From NCBI GenBank assembly GCA_017392525.1, contig JAFOVD010000046.1, positions 1 through 64,000 on the forward strand: a stretch of DNA of 64,000 bases, given 5' to 3'. The notes under the pieces were generated by a model. It searched no databases. It was not told the DNA's origin and saw only the letters and a list, made by a program, of their open reading frames with translations. Position numbers and translations under genes: made by a program. How positions within the stretch are numbered: position 1 is the first letter of the stretch; the number at the start of each line of letters is the position of its first letter. Origin of the DNA: Lachnospiraceae bacterium (GTDB taxonomy: Bacteria > Bacillota > Clostridia > Lachnospirales > Lachnospiraceae). Shown here piece after piece: positions 27,078 through 36,418 of this stretch.

Positions 27078-27823
27078 ACTTCTCCTCTTTTATCCAAATA
27101 TCCACGTGGTGTAACCAGATGGTGATCCTTGATATATGTCATTGAATTTCCAATAAAAACCGTAGTAAACATGTTAACCTTCCGATCTCGTAGTTCCTTC
27201 AAAGTACATGTTGTCGCTTGTGTACCCTCACGACCTATATTCTCGACGTAACCACAGGCCCTCTCCGAAGATGCGCCGGCTTCCATTAAAATATCACAGG
27301 CTTTCTTAAGATAATCCGCCCTCTTATGGCTGGAGGGATTATAAAGTGCTATTGCAAAATCTCCCTGATAGGCTGCTATCAGACGTTTCTCTATATATTC
27401 CCATGGAGTCATAAGGTCACTTAGACTGATAACGCAGTAATCGTGGTTCAACGGTGCCCCAAGAACTGCAGCTCCACTGTTGGCAGCCGTAATTCCCGGC
27501 ACTACAAAAAGCTCAATATCACTGTCATCCGGCAATAATTCGTACATAAGCGATGCCATTCCATAGACCCCTGCATCGCCACTACAGATTAAAGAAATTC
27601 GGTCGTGAGTACTGGTCAGTTCAAAACAGAGCCTGCATCGTTCTATCTCTTTTCTCATACCCGTAGTCATGTAACATTTCTCAGGATAATATTTCTTCAT
27701 AAGATCAACATACACCGTATATCCAACCACAACATCACTGGATTCTACTGCGGTTTTAGCCTGTCCCGTAAGGAAACTCTCGTCTCCGGGGCCCATGCCT
27801 ATAATATAAATTATCTTTCCCAT
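27074..27823 (-). CDS. cbiH: Cobalt-precorrin-3 C17-methyltransferase
   Basis: Ring-contraction methyltransferase CbiH/CobJ, 249 residues. IIGMGPGDESFLTG is the tetrapyrrole methylase start, CSGDAGVYGMASL the substrate-pocket motif, VVPGITAANSGAAVLGAPL the third conserved block, and ALYNPSSHKR is diagnostic for CbiH. It overlaps cbiG upstream and the CbiJ::CbiET gene downstream. Confidence 0.95.
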   Translation of the reverse strand: MGKIIYIIGMGPGDESFLTGQAKTAVESSDVVVGYTVYVDLMKKYYPEKCYMTTGMRKEIERCRLCFELTSTHDRISLICSGDAGVYGMASLMYELLPDDSDIELFVVPGITAANSGAAVLGAPLNHDYCVISLSDLMTPWEYIEKRLIAAYQGDFAIALYNPSSHKRADYLKKACDILMEAGASSERACGYVENIGREGTQATTCTLKELRDRKVNMFTTVFIGNSMTYIKDHHLVTPRGYLDKRGEV

Positions 27824-28845
27824 TGGAGATGCACCTCCCTCCTTGCCATTGCCAGTGTCATGCCGTCTTCAGAAATCTTTTTCTGCAGTAGTACTCCATC
27901 CTTTCCTGCTGCCACCATCGCTGCGCGTTCACATACATTGGAAACCCCTGTTATGGTCTTCACAAAATCGGACTCTGAGAAATCCCCCTCTACCTGCTGC
28001 AACGTATTGGCATCATAGGTAACCAGCTTAACGCCTGCCTGTTGGCAAAACTGTACCAGACCGTATTCCTTTTGCTTTAAATCAATGGAAGCTACCATTG
28101 AGACCTGCTTCATATCTACGTACTTTTCTACAAACTTCCGCAATTTTCCGGCATCTGTACCCTTTTTGCATCCGATGCCGAGAACATAGGGCTTTATTCG
28201 AAGTAGAATTCCCGGATATTTCCCCGTCTCTTTTTTAGCTCTATCCTCTAAATCATAGGAAAGCCATTTTGAATCGCTGTAAACAACCAAAATATCCACC
28301 GGCATCTTGTCTTCCAAATCGATATCATCTTCCATAACCAGAGATATTTGTTTCCCCTCCAGAACCTTTTTTGAAACCTCTTTTATCCCACTTCGATTTA
28401 TAATCTCCAGACCATTCTGTTCTGCAAATACATCCACAGAAAACATGTGATTTACATCCGTAGCCGTTGTAAGCACAGCTTTTGGGGAGTAATGATTCTC
28501 TCCCCTTTCACAGGATAATCCCAGTCGCTCTTCTACCTGCCTGGCCAAGAGATTTGCACCACCGACATGTCCTGATAATAGAGGAATCACAAATTGACCC
28601 ATCTCATCCAAAACCAGTACCGGGCTGTCCTGCAATTTGTCGGAAACAAATGGTGCAATTGCACGAACCGCAATTCCTGTTGCCCCTACAAATACAATGG
28701 GAGCTCGAAGTTCAAAACCGGATTTCACCCACTCCCGCAAGTCTTCCTTGTCTCTTCTTTCCCATATATGTTCCGGAAATGCATCTGCTACCGCTTCTGC
28801 CAATTTCCAGCCCTTTTTTGTAAATGCTACAATCCTAATAATCAT
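27811..28845 (-). CDS. cbiG: Cobalt-precorrin-5A hydrolase
   Basis: Opens the delta-lactone of cobalt-precorrin-5A and releases acetaldehyde, 344 residues. The N-terminal domain has FVGATGIAVRAIAPFVSDKLQDSPV and LSGHVGGANLLA; the C-terminal domain (~215-344) has LGIGCKKGTD and ANTLQQVEGDF. Both match CbiG. Overlaps with cbiF and cbiH suggest tight coupling. Confidence 0.94.
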   Translation of the reverse strand: MIIRIVAFTKKGWKLAEAVADAFPEHIWERRDKEDLREWVKSGFELRAPIVFVGATGIAVRAIAPFVSDKLQDSPVLVLDEMGQFVIPLLSGHVGGANLLARQVEERLGLSCERGENHYSPKAVLTTATDVNHMFSVDVFAEQNGLEIINRSGIKEVSKKVLEGKQISLVMEDDIDLEDKMPVDILVVYSDSKWLSYDLEDRAKKETGKYPGILLRIKPYVLGIGCKKGTDAGKLRKFVEKYVDMKQVSMVASIDLKQKEYGLVQFCQQAGVKLVTYDANTLQQVEGDFSESDFVKTITGVSNVCERAAMVAAGKDGVLLQKKISEDGMTLAMARREVHLQWER

Positions 28846-29633
28846 CTCTTTGCTTCCCTATACTCTGTAGAAAAATCTGCTGCATACAATCTGGATGCTT
28901 CATAGGCGGATGTCTCTATTACATCTCCCACCAATATCAAAGCAGTCTTGGTAATACCATGCTCCCGCCCTGTCTCTTCCAGCTTAGAAACCGTTGTAAT
29001 ATATTTCTCCTCTTCCGGCCAGGAGGCTTTATATATAATGGCTGCCGGAGTATCAGGCTGATAGCCTCCCCGAATAAGTCTCTCTGATAATTCCGAAAGC
29101 ATGGATGTGCTTAAATAGATTGCCATAGTTGCCTGATGAGATGCAAAACTCTCAATGCTCTCAAGTTCAGGCACACCGGTTCTTCCGGCCATTCGGGTAA
29201 TAATCAGAGATTGGGATACCCCCGGAAGTGTAAATTCCAGATTCAGACTTGCTGCTGCACCGAAACAGGCGCTGACTCCCGGACAGGTTTCATAAGCGAT
29301 TCCTCTCTCATCCAGAGCGTCCATCTGCTCTCGAATTGCCCCATAGACGCTGGGATCTCCGGTATGCAATCGGACCACAGATTTATTGTTTTCCACAGCA
29401 TGACAAATCACATCCAAAACTTCTTCCAGTGTCATATATGCGCTATTATGCACCTCTGCACCGGGACAATATTCCAAAAGTTCCGGATTGACCAGTGAAC
29501 CTGCATAAATCACAACATCTGCCTGCTCTAGAAGTTTTGCTCCTCTCACTGTAATCAAATCCTTGGCTCCACATCCGGCACCAACAAAATGTACACGGAT
29601 ATTCTCTCTTTTATCTACATTGTTTGATTTCAT
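28842..29633 (-). CDS. cbiF: Cobalt-precorrin-4 C11-methyltransferase
   Basis: SAM methyltransferase CbiF/CobM, 263 residues from the preferred ATG at 29633, which has GAGG upstream. VHFVGAGCGAKDLITVRGAKLL opens the fold, LHTGDPSVYGAIREQMDAL is the CbiF-type pocket, and VSQSLIITRMAGRTGVPE is characteristic. It starts inside the end of cbiD (23-base overlap) and overlaps cbiG by four bases. Confidence 0.94.
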   Translation of the reverse strand: MKSNNVDKRENIRVHFVGAGCGAKDLITVRGAKLLEQADVVIYAGSLVNPELLEYCPGAEVHNSAYMTLEEVLDVICHAVENNKSVVRLHTGDPSVYGAIREQMDALDERGIAYETCPGVSACFGAAASLNLEFTLPGVSQSLIITRMAGRTGVPELESIESFASHQATMAIYLSTSMLSELSERLIRGGYQPDTPAAIIYKASWPEEEKYITTVSKLEETGREHGITKTALILVGDVIETSAYEASRLYAADFSTEYREAKR

Positions 29634-30726
29634 ATAATAGTTCCTCTGCTCCATCCGTCTGTCCCATCAGACCAAATTCATTGGAAAAGACAATACACTC
29701 CACATCAAATCGTTTCATAGCTCGTTTCTCAAGGTAAAACTGTATCTTCCCCATTACAACATCCATGAATTCTCTTTCTACGCCCTTCTCCTTCACAATT
29801 TCATATGCAGCATCCGTTGATATACACTGCTGCATTTTCTGCAAATCCTCCAGCTTCATCCCGATTTTTAATCCGGCATTTACCATAAGCTCTATCCGGC
29901 AATCCGCCTCCTTGGAATGCGTATTCATTATTCCACCGGAAACCTTAATCAGTTTTCCGATATGCCCGCAAAGAAGAACCTTACGAAATCCAAGATCTCC
30001 TATCGCGTCCAGAGTTTGCCCAATGTAATTCGAACATTTCACTGCCAGATCTAAATTATAATCGTATCTCTCGCGCATAAAATCCAGTCCGTAATTTCCC
30101 GGAGCTATCACAATTTTATCCATACCAAGCGCCTTCTTCTGCTTTAATTCCACCTGAATAGTATCCAGAAGTGCCTGCATACTCATAGGTTCCACCACTC
30201 CGGAAGTCCCCAGAATTGAAATTCCACCAACAATACCAAGTCTGGAGTTAAATGTCTTCTCGGCAATCTTCTCTCCCTCCGGCACAGAGATTACTACCTT
30301 GATAGCCCCCTTATAATCCAGAACATCCATCACTTCCCGGACCTCTTTTTCTATCATCTGCCGGGGCACAGAGTTTATCGCTGCATTTCCAACCGGCTGA
30401 TCCAGTCCCGGTTTGGTTACACGCCCAACACCGTTTCCGCCATCCAGAACAATTCCGGAATGCTGACCTTCTGTCTCTGTAAGAAATGATACCGTTGCGT
30501 AAATCAATGCACCCGTTGTAACATCCGGATCATCTCCGCCATCCTTCATCACAGCACAGGAAACCTGTCTCTCCGACCTTTTGATATCCACGATTTCAGG
30601 TTTAAATACAAGTCCCTTGGGTGTTTGTATGGAAATATATCGTTTTTCCTTGCCACTTAAAAGCATGTATGCTGCGGCTTTTGCTGCAGCAGCACTACAA
30701 CTTCCGGTTGTAAATCCGTATTTCAT
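29611..30726 (-). CDS. cbiD: Cobalt-precorrin-5B C1-methyltransferase
   Basis: CbiD, specific to the anaerobic B12 route, 371 residues. YGFTTGSCSAAAAKAAA at the start, DGGDDPDVTTGA, the GVGRVTKPGL motif and ILGTSGVVEPMS are the conserved blocks. It starts four bases before the cbiC stop. Its presence together with CbiK, CbiG and CbiH marks the oxygen-independent pathway. Confidence 0.96.
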   Translation of the reverse strand: MKYGFTTGSCSAAAAKAAAYMLLSGKEKRYISIQTPKGLVFKPEIVDIKRSERQVSCAVMKDGGDDPDVTTGALIYATVSFLTETEGQHSGIVLDGGNGVGRVTKPGLDQPVGNAAINSVPRQMIEKEVREVMDVLDYKGAIKVVISVPEGEKIAEKTFNSRLGIVGGISILGTSGVVEPMSMQALLDTIQVELKQKKALGMDKIVIAPGNYGLDFMRERYDYNLDLAVKCSNYIGQTLDAIGDLGFRKVLLCGHIGKLIKVSGGIMNTHSKEADCRIELMVNAGLKIGMKLEDLQKMQQCISTDAAYEIVKEKGVEREFMDVVMGKIQFYLEKRAMKRFDVECIVFSNEFGLMGQTDGAEELLYEIKQCR

Positions 30727-31364
30727 AGATTCCCCTTCTTCATCTCATATAAAACAGCATTGCAAATTGCTGCAGCCACATTACTTCCGCCCTTTCTCCC
30801 TGCATTGATAATATAGGGGATGTCTGTCTCCATAATCTGCTCCTTGGCATTTACCACATTGACAAATCCTACCGGCACACCTATTACAAACTCAGGACGA
30901 AACTCTCCTCTGTCATACATCTCTCTAAGGTTCATAAGCGCCGTCGGTGCATTTCCAATAGCAAAAATCACCTTGTGGGGCAGTTTCGCAGCACGCTCCA
31001 TACTGACTGTCGCACGTGTGACTCCGCGCTCCTTGGCCTCTCTAGCCACATCTTCATCCGCCATAAAGCAATGCACTTCCCCGCCATATTCTGCAAGAAC
31101 CCGTTTGTTTATCCCGGACAAAGCCATATTTGTATCCGTAACAATATGCGCTCCTTCCCGAATCAAATTGGCCATGATTCTGATTGCATGATCCGAAAAC
31201 CTCATGGTCTTGGCATATTCAAAATCCGCCGTTGTATGGATGCATCTCTTTACGAGAAATGCAACCTCTTCTGGAATTACCAACTGTCTCTCTTCCAATT
31301 CTTTTGTAATGATTTCAAAGCTCTTGGCTTCGATTTCTCTTGGTGCTATATGTTCAATCTTCAT
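30723..31364 (-). CDS. cbiC: Cobalt-precorrin-8 methylmutase
   Basis: Moves the C11 methyl to C12 to give cobyrinate, 213 residues. The catalytic His is in KRCIHTTADFEYA near residue 49; TDTNMALSGI and GNAPTALMNL are further family blocks, and the C-terminus has AGRKGGSNVAAA. Standard length. RBS AAGGA ahead of 31364. Confidence 0.95.
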   Translation of the reverse strand: MKIEHIAPREIEAKSFEIITKELEERQLVIPEEVAFLVKRCIHTTADFEYAKTMRFSDHAIRIMANLIREGAHIVTDTNMALSGINKRVLAEYGGEVHCFMADEDVAREAKERGVTRATVSMERAAKLPHKVIFAIGNAPTALMNLREMYDRGEFRPEFVIGVPVGFVNVVNAKEQIMETDIPYIINAGRKGGSNVAAAICNAVLYEMKKGNL

Positions 31365-32412
31365 AACATTTCCTTATCTTTCGAATTAATTCCAGATTTT
31401 CTTCATGTTGCTTCACAGCAATCCGATAATATCCTTGCTTTAGTCCGTTAAAATTGCTGCAATCCCGGATTAAAACCTGCTGCGAAAGCAATTTCTGATA
31501 CAGGCTTTCTTCCTTTGGGCCATATTCCTTATCATGGATTAATAAAAATCCGGTATCTGAGGGATACACGCAAATCCCCATTTCCTCCATGGATTTTCTC
31601 AGGAAATCCCGTTCAGTCTGAATCATATCCAGGGACTTTTCTTCAAAATCCGTATCCAGTAATATATCGCAACAATGAGTGGAAACCTCCTGGGACATAA
31701 CAGACATATTCCATTCTGATAATTGTCTTTTCACCGCTTCAACATTCTCCTCACGGGAAATCAGATACCCCGTTCGAACTCCCGGTAGAGTGAATAACTT
31801 CGTAAATGCATTGACGATAAACAGATTCTCATACTGTTCTATTGCATTTCCCATACTCTCTCTCCCCGTCGCATCCGACATCCTTAGGAAACATTCATCC
31901 AGTACGACTGCCGTCTGCATCCTCCGGCAGTGATCCAGTATCTTATATAACAGTCCTCTATCTATATTTCTTCCTGTGGGGTTATTGGGATTCGTAAGAA
32001 ATACTATATCGATATCCTTTGAAATATATTCCAACACATCTTCCCGAAGCAAAAAACCATCCGCTTCCTGCAACAGATATTCTCCCACTTCGCAGCCAAC
32101 AGATTGTAAAGCATGCCGGTATCCATAAAATCCGGGGCTTATCAGTAAAGCCTGTTTCGGCATCAGGGCGCGCACTATGGCAAGCAGTATCTCAGATGCA
32201 CCATTTCCTCCCACCACCTGAGATTCCTTCACCTTCTCAACTTCCGCTATCTTCCTTCGAAACTCTCTCTGCATCGGATCCGGATAATGATGCATATTAG
32301 AAATGCTTCGTATCAAACACTCTCGAACACTCTCCGGAATCGGATAGGGATTCATATTTACGGAAAAATCCTGTTTAATTTTTTGTGTATATATATCTCC
32401 ACCGTGAATCAT
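31354..32412 (-). CDS. cobD: Threonine-phosphate decarboxylase
   Basis: PLP enzyme making (R)-1-amino-2-propanol phosphate for the nucleotide loop, about 352 residues. It has the aminotransferase class I fold of CobD: HGGDIY start, NGASEILLAIVRAL, LTNPNNPTGR, and the PLP lysine in FTKLFTLPGVRTGY. The ATG at 32412 (GGAG upstream) is preferred over a TTG one codon earlier. Histidinol-phosphate aminotransferases look similar, but the HGGD start and position between cbiB and cbiC decide for CobD. Confidence 0.92.
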   Translation of the reverse strand: MIHGGDIYTQKIKQDFSVNMNPYPIPESVRECLIRSISNMHHYPDPMQREFRRKIAEVEKVKESQVVGGNGASEILLAIVRALMPKQALLISPGFYGYRHALQSVGCEVGEYLLQEADGFLLREDVLEYISKDIDIVFLTNPNNPTGRNIDRGLLYKILDHCRRMQTAVVLDECFLRMSDATGRESMGNAIEQYENLFIVNAFTKLFTLPGVRTGYLISREENVEAVKRQLSEWNMSVMSQEVSTHCCDILLDTDFEEKSLDMIQTERDFLRKSMEEMGICVYPSDTGFLLIHDKEYGPKEESLYQKLLSQQVLIRDCSNFNGLKQGYYRIAVKQHEENLELIRKIRKCYED

Positions 32413-32427
32413 CAAAACTCCATATCC

Positions 32428-33432
32428 TTATATTGTAATAACTGCCATTCCCCACATAATAGAAATGCATACCAGCACTACCAAAAATTCTGTTACAAAC
32501 ATTAGCCGACAGGCCTTTACAATATCCCTTGGCTCTATGTCTTTTAATGCATCCCCGATATATGGTTTATGTACAATCTTGCCAAAATAACTCGCATCCC
32601 CTGCCAAACGAAGTCCCAGAGCACCGGCGCAAGCGCTCTCTGTCTGTGCCGAATTAGGACTTTTGTGATTATATCGATCCCTTTGAAAAATCTTCCATGC
32701 GTTTTTCGTATTATAGTTTCGCCCCATAAAAAATGAAGCCGCAACCATTAAAAAGCCACTGATTCTGGAGGGCAGATAGTTCACCACATCATCCAATCCG
32801 GCAGCAAAATAACCGAAATCCTCGTACCGATCATTATGATACCCAATCATTGAATCCATCGTATTTACAGCCTTATATGTCATTCCAAGAATCGGGCCAC
32901 CAAGGCATGTGTATATTAATGGTGCAATCACTCCATCTGAAGTGTTCTCAGCAACGGTTTCCACAGCAGCTCTGGTTACACCAGACGCATCCAGAGATGC
33001 CGTATCTCTCCCAACAATCATGGACACCGCATATCTTGCTTCAGAAAGCGTTCCATTTGTGAGAGCATCGTATACTTTCATACTCTCTTTCTCAAGAGAG
33101 CGTGCCGCCAGAATATAACAGGTCAAAACCGCTTCTACCAGCACCCCGAATACAGGGTGCAGACAATAACCGCCCACTATAACCACTGCAGTTAAGGTAC
33201 TCGTCACACATAAAACCACCAGCACTGTTAAGAGGCCCAGTCTTCTCTCTTGTTTTGAGTTCCTCTCAATCTGCCCATTCAGAGACTCCTTCAGTTTCGG
33301 ATTTAAGAAATCCTCATCCAACCTGTGAATCAATCTTCCAATCCAACGAATTGGATGGGGAATGTTCCAGGGATCTCCAATCAGAAGATCAAGTATGTAA
33401 CCCAGCAAAAAGGCGCTCATATGATATCCCAT
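32428..33432 (-). CDS. cbiB: Adenosylcobinamide-phosphate synthase
   Basis: Membrane enzyme joining aminopropanol phosphate to cobyric acid, 334 residues with several membrane segments. GYILDLLIGDPWNIPHPIRWIGRLI, TVAENTSDGVIAPLIY and AVNTMDSMIGY are the defining motifs. The ATG at 33432 with GAGGA upstream lies inside the end of cobC, a 44-base overlap. Confidence 0.95.
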   Translation of the reverse strand: MGYHMSAFLLGYILDLLIGDPWNIPHPIRWIGRLIHRLDEDFLNPKLKESLNGQIERNSKQERRLGLLTVLVVLCVTSTLTAVVIVGGYCLHPVFGVLVEAVLTCYILAARSLEKESMKVYDALTNGTLSEARYAVSMIVGRDTASLDASGVTRAAVETVAENTSDGVIAPLIYTCLGGPILGMTYKAVNTMDSMIGYHNDRYEDFGYFAAGLDDVVNYLPSRISGFLMVAASFFMGRNYNTKNAWKIFQRDRYNHKSPNSAQTESACAGALGLRLAGDASYFGKIVHKPYIGDALKDIEPRDIVKACRLMFVTEFLVVLVCISIMWGMAVITI

Positions 33433-34027
33433 GAATCTTATCCTCTTCTATCTCTATCTCGATTCTATAACCTTCACCATTTCCAATCTGAAAACTGAAA
33501 TATTCACCCAGTCTCAGACTGCTTAATATCGCCATGATACTTCCACCATGACAAACAATAATCATCTCCCCCGCACTACAGCTTCTAACTGCCCCACAAA
33601 ATGTTTCCATGGTGCGGACAATAAAATCTTCTCTTGATTCCCCTTTTGGAATCTTTTCACTTCCTCCTGAATCGATCCAGCTCTGATACTCCCCACAGTT
33701 ATCCAACTCCTTATAGTTCTTACCCTCAAAAATGCCAAAGTCCATCTCTTCCAGTCCGGGTAATACTACCGGCGTAATCTTGGGAAATAATATTTCTCCC
33801 GTTTCAATACAACGTTTCATCGGCGACACGCAGTACTTGCAACGCTTCTCAAGAATCCGCTCATACAGTCTTAGAATCTCACTTCTTTTTTCTACTCGAA
33901 TTCTCTTTAATTCCCGGATCCCATCCTCACTTAAACTCTCGTCTGAGGCACGACCTACATACGCTCTTCTGGAATTTCCGGGGGTTTTCCCGTGTCGCAG
34001 TAAATACACTGTCATTTGTCTTTTCAT
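33389..34027 (-). CDS. cobC: Alpha-ribazole phosphatase-type histidine phosphatase
   Basis: Histidine phosphatase of about 212 residues that would remove the 5'-phosphate from alpha-ribazole phosphate or adenosylcobalamin phosphate. The phosphate-accepting His is in YLLRHGKT near the N-terminus and the second His in IVCHGGS. The start at 34027 follows GGGGGAG at good spacing; an upstream start at 34054 lacks one. The role is assigned from position between cobS and cbiB. Confidence 0.88.
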   Translation of the reverse strand: MKRQMTVYLLRHGKTPGNSRRAYVGRASDESLSEDGIRELKRIRVEKRSEILRLYERILEKRCKYCVSPMKRCIETGEILFPKITPVVLPGLEEMDFGIFEGKNYKELDNCGEYQSWIDSGGSEKIPKGESREDFIVRTMETFCGAVRSCSAGEMIIVCHGGSIMAILSSLRLGEYFSFQIGNGEGYRIEIEIEEDKIHGISYERLFAGLHT

Positions 34028-34043
34028 AAATACTCCCCCTAAA

Positions 34044-34814
34044 CTAAATGCCAAAATAACCGCAAGCTCCGATGCAAAGTAGTAGAATCAGTTCCGCTAC
34101 CACGATATAGTATCCGGAAGTGTCACCTGTCACTCCACCAAATTCACGCAGACACAATTTGCAAAAATACAGATTAAAAACCGCAAGTCCTGCCACACAA
34201 CAGAGTCCCACCAATACATTGATATAAATCATGATTGATAAACCGATAATCAGCTGAACAAACAAGCACACCAGATCTCTATATTCCATATATTCTGTTT
34301 CCATGTGAAGCATACCTTCCTTCTTGGCATTGGGAATAATATGCGAAATAATGCCGCAAGCGCATCTCACCACAAAGAAACTCAGGGCATAAAATACAAT
34401 ATGATATCTACTGGACACCACTACCAGAGAAATGCCCGCTGCCCATACCAGACAATAAATCAATAGCTGAATAACTGCAAAAGCGCCTATATGCGGATCT
34501 TTCAGTATAGTCAGTTTTTCTTCCCTTGAACCGTAGGACTTCAATGCATCCTGAACATCCATAAATCCATCCATATGAAATCCACCGGTTATAACAAGTG
34601 GCACCAGTGAGTAAATTGCCGTCACAAAAATCAGCGGAATCTGCATTTCATCAAAAAGAAAGCTGATTCCATAGACAATCACTCCTATCAGCGCTCCTAC
34701 CCAGGGTAAGAACACCAGATTGTGTTTCAAATCTTCTTCTCTCCATTCAAAGACCGGCATTGGCACCTTGGAATAGAGAGAAAACGCTACAATCATGCTT
34801 CTAATGTATTTCAT
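34044..34814 (-). CDS. cobS: Cobalamin (5'-phosphate) synthase
   Basis: Integral membrane enzyme condensing adenosylcobinamide-GDP with alpha-ribazole, 256 residues with six or more membrane segments. FSLYSKVPMPVFEW, GGFHMDGFMDVQDALKSYGSREEKL and the DPHIGAFAV motif are diagnostic, with the acidic metal site in HMDGFMD. It starts 14 bases inside the cobU end. Confidence 0.95.
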   Translation of the reverse strand: MKYIRSMIVAFSLYSKVPMPVFEWREEDLKHNLVFLPWVGALIGVIVYGISFLFDEMQIPLIFVTAIYSLVPLVITGGFHMDGFMDVQDALKSYGSREEKLTILKDPHIGAFAVIQLLIYCLVWAAGISLVVVSSRYHIVFYALSFFVVRCACGIISHIIPNAKKEGMLHMETEYMEYRDLVCLFVQLIIGLSIMIYINVLVGLCCVAGLAVFNLYFCKLCLREFGGVTGDTSGYYIVVAELILLLCIGACGYFGI

Positions 34815-35337
34815 GACGTATCCATTCTCCTTCTGTATACTCGTAAATCTCTTGGGACAATTCTCGTAATCCCAGGTTTATTTCGTGAATCATAGATACA
34901 TAGTATCTTGTCTCATTGTCATATGTCGAATCCTGTAATGGGAATTCATTGGTTACAATTACAAGATTCTCACAGCCGTCCCTCAGTTTCCTGATTTCTG
35001 TCAAAATCTCTTCCTGCAATTCTTGAGAACTTTTTCCCCGGTTCTTCTCTGCGTAGATTTCATTTCCAATCAGATTTGACATACACTCTAACAACACCGT
35101 GGCGTCACCTTCAATACTATCTGTAACCGAATGTACATCCACCGGGCATTCCAAAGTATAAAACCCTTTTCCTTTTCGCAGATTACGATGTTTCTCAATA
35201 CGATTACGTCCCTTTTCATCAAACGCAACCATTGTTGCAATGTAGTATTTCCTATGTTCTCCGGCGTATTTTACTGCAAGGCCCTCCGCCAGGATGGATT
35301 TTCCACTATCCGGAACACCGATAATCAATGTCACCAT
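34801..35337 (-). CDS. cobU: Adenosylcobinamide kinase/guanylyltransferase
   Basis: Activates adenosylcobinamide by phosphorylation and GMP transfer, about 178 residues. P-loop GVPDSGKS at the start (usual form GGARSGKS), YIATMVAFDEKGRNRIEKHR with the guanylylated-histidine region, and VIVTNEFPL near 130. The ATG at 35337 has GAGG upstream and begins two bases after the cobT stop. The P-loop and the C-terminal part are somewhat divergent from enteric CobU. Confidence 0.88.
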   Translation of the reverse strand: MVTLIIGVPDSGKSILAEGLAVKYAGEHRKYYIATMVAFDEKGRNRIEKHRNLRKGKGFYTLECPVDVHSVTDSIEGDATVLLECMSNLIGNEIYAEKNRGKSSQELQEEILTEIRKLRDGCENLVIVTNEFPLQDSTYDNETRYYVSMIHEINLGLRELSQEIYEYTEGEWIRHEIH

Positions 35338-35338
35338 A

Positions 35339-36418
35339 TTAAAACCTCTTGTATGCCTCAATTTTTGTTTTTGTAAATGTTGAACCATTCTTGTAATAAT
35401 AAAGAATCGTATCTAACAGCGAAAACAGAAGAACTGCTCCCGTTCCCTCGCCAAGTGCCATATCTCCCAGGATGTAATAGGGCAATCCAAGTTCCTTTAG
35501 AACTAGGGCATTGCCGCCTTCCCGGCCCTTGTGACTGGCAAGCATATAAGATTTTGTACCGGGACAGATTCTCTCCGCTATAAGAGCTGCAACGGAACTG
35601 ATAAGTCCATCTATAATAATCGGAATATGATGTATTGCACCGCCAAGATAGATTCCTACGAGTCCGGCTATATCCAGTCCCCCTATGCAATTCAAGACTT
35701 CCAAAGCCTCTTCCCCTCTATTTCGACAAGAGAGAAATGTATCTTTGTAACGCTCCAGCCCCAATCGGATCACCTCCTGCTTATGCAGAAGTCCCTGATC
35801 TGACAAACCTGCTCCGCGTCCGGTTACTGTCTTCGGGTCTTGATCCAGCAATGCACATAACAGTGCTGTGGATGTGGTTGTATTTCCAATTCCCATTTCA
35901 CCGGTGGCCAAAATTCTGTAACCCCGGCCTCTTAAGTCGCCAACCAGCTCTATTCCATAGGAAATTGCCTGCAGCATTTCCGCTTCTGTCATGGCCTTTT
36001 CTTTCAGAAAATTGTTGGTCCCGGGGCGCACCTTCGCGTCAATAACTCCGGGAATTGTCTCCTCACAATCGATACCTATATCCACCGGTATAATATCCAC
36101 TCCGGCACCGGCTCCAAGTTTGGAAACAGTACTGATTCCATCTCCCAGATTACCTGCCACACTCCTGGTAATCTCCTTACCGCTCTGGGAGATTCCCTCT
36201 TCGACAATTCCGTTATCCGCAATCATTATAATTGCCCCACGGCGGCTCAGATCAATCTCTTCGCTTCTTGTAGCCGCAGCAATTCTACAGATTGCTTCCT
36301 CAAAATCTCCAAAACCGTCTATGGGCTTGGAGTGTGCATCCCAATTAGTTTTCACTTTCTGATAGATTTCATCATCCACCGGATCAATTTTTAGATGTAA
36401 CAGTTCCTGCTTCGTCAT
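35339..36418 (-). CDS. cobT: Nicotinate-nucleotide:dimethylbenzimidazole phosphoribosyltransferase
   Basis: Makes alpha-ribazole phosphate from the lower-ligand base, 359 residues. [31 protein letters not shown] with [12 protein letters not shown], and [12 protein letters not shown] are family blocks. The catalytic Glu is expected in the [12 protein letters not shown] segment near the C-terminus, which is intact. It overlaps the end of the upstream fusion gene by 35 bases. Confidence 0.95.
   Translation of the reverse strand: MTKQELLHLKIDPVDDEIYQKVKTNWDAHSKPIDGFGDFEEAICRIAAATRSEEIDLSRRGAIIMIADNGIVEEGISQSGKEITRSVAGNLGDGISTVSKLGAGAGVDIIPVDIGIDCEETIPGVIDAKVRPGTNNFLKEKAMTEAEMLQAISYGIELVGDLRGRGYRILATGEMGIGNTTTSTALLCALLDQDPKTVTGRGAGLSDQGLLHKQEVIRLGLERYKDTFLSCRNRGEEALEVLNCIGGLDIAGLVGIYLGGAIHHIPIIIDGLISSVAALIAERICPGTKSYMLASHKGREGGNALVLKELGLPYYILGDMALGEGTGAVLLFSLLDTILYYYKNGSTFTKTKIEAYKRF

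Noticed and set aside
30975..31451. A 158-codon plus-strand frame opposite cbiC and cobD
   Set aside because: Antisense to two solid genes, no ribosome site, no family resemblance.
35358..35690. A 110-codon minus-strand frame within cobT
   Set aside because: Out-of-frame shadow rich in Ser, Tyr and Arg inside an intact cobT gene.
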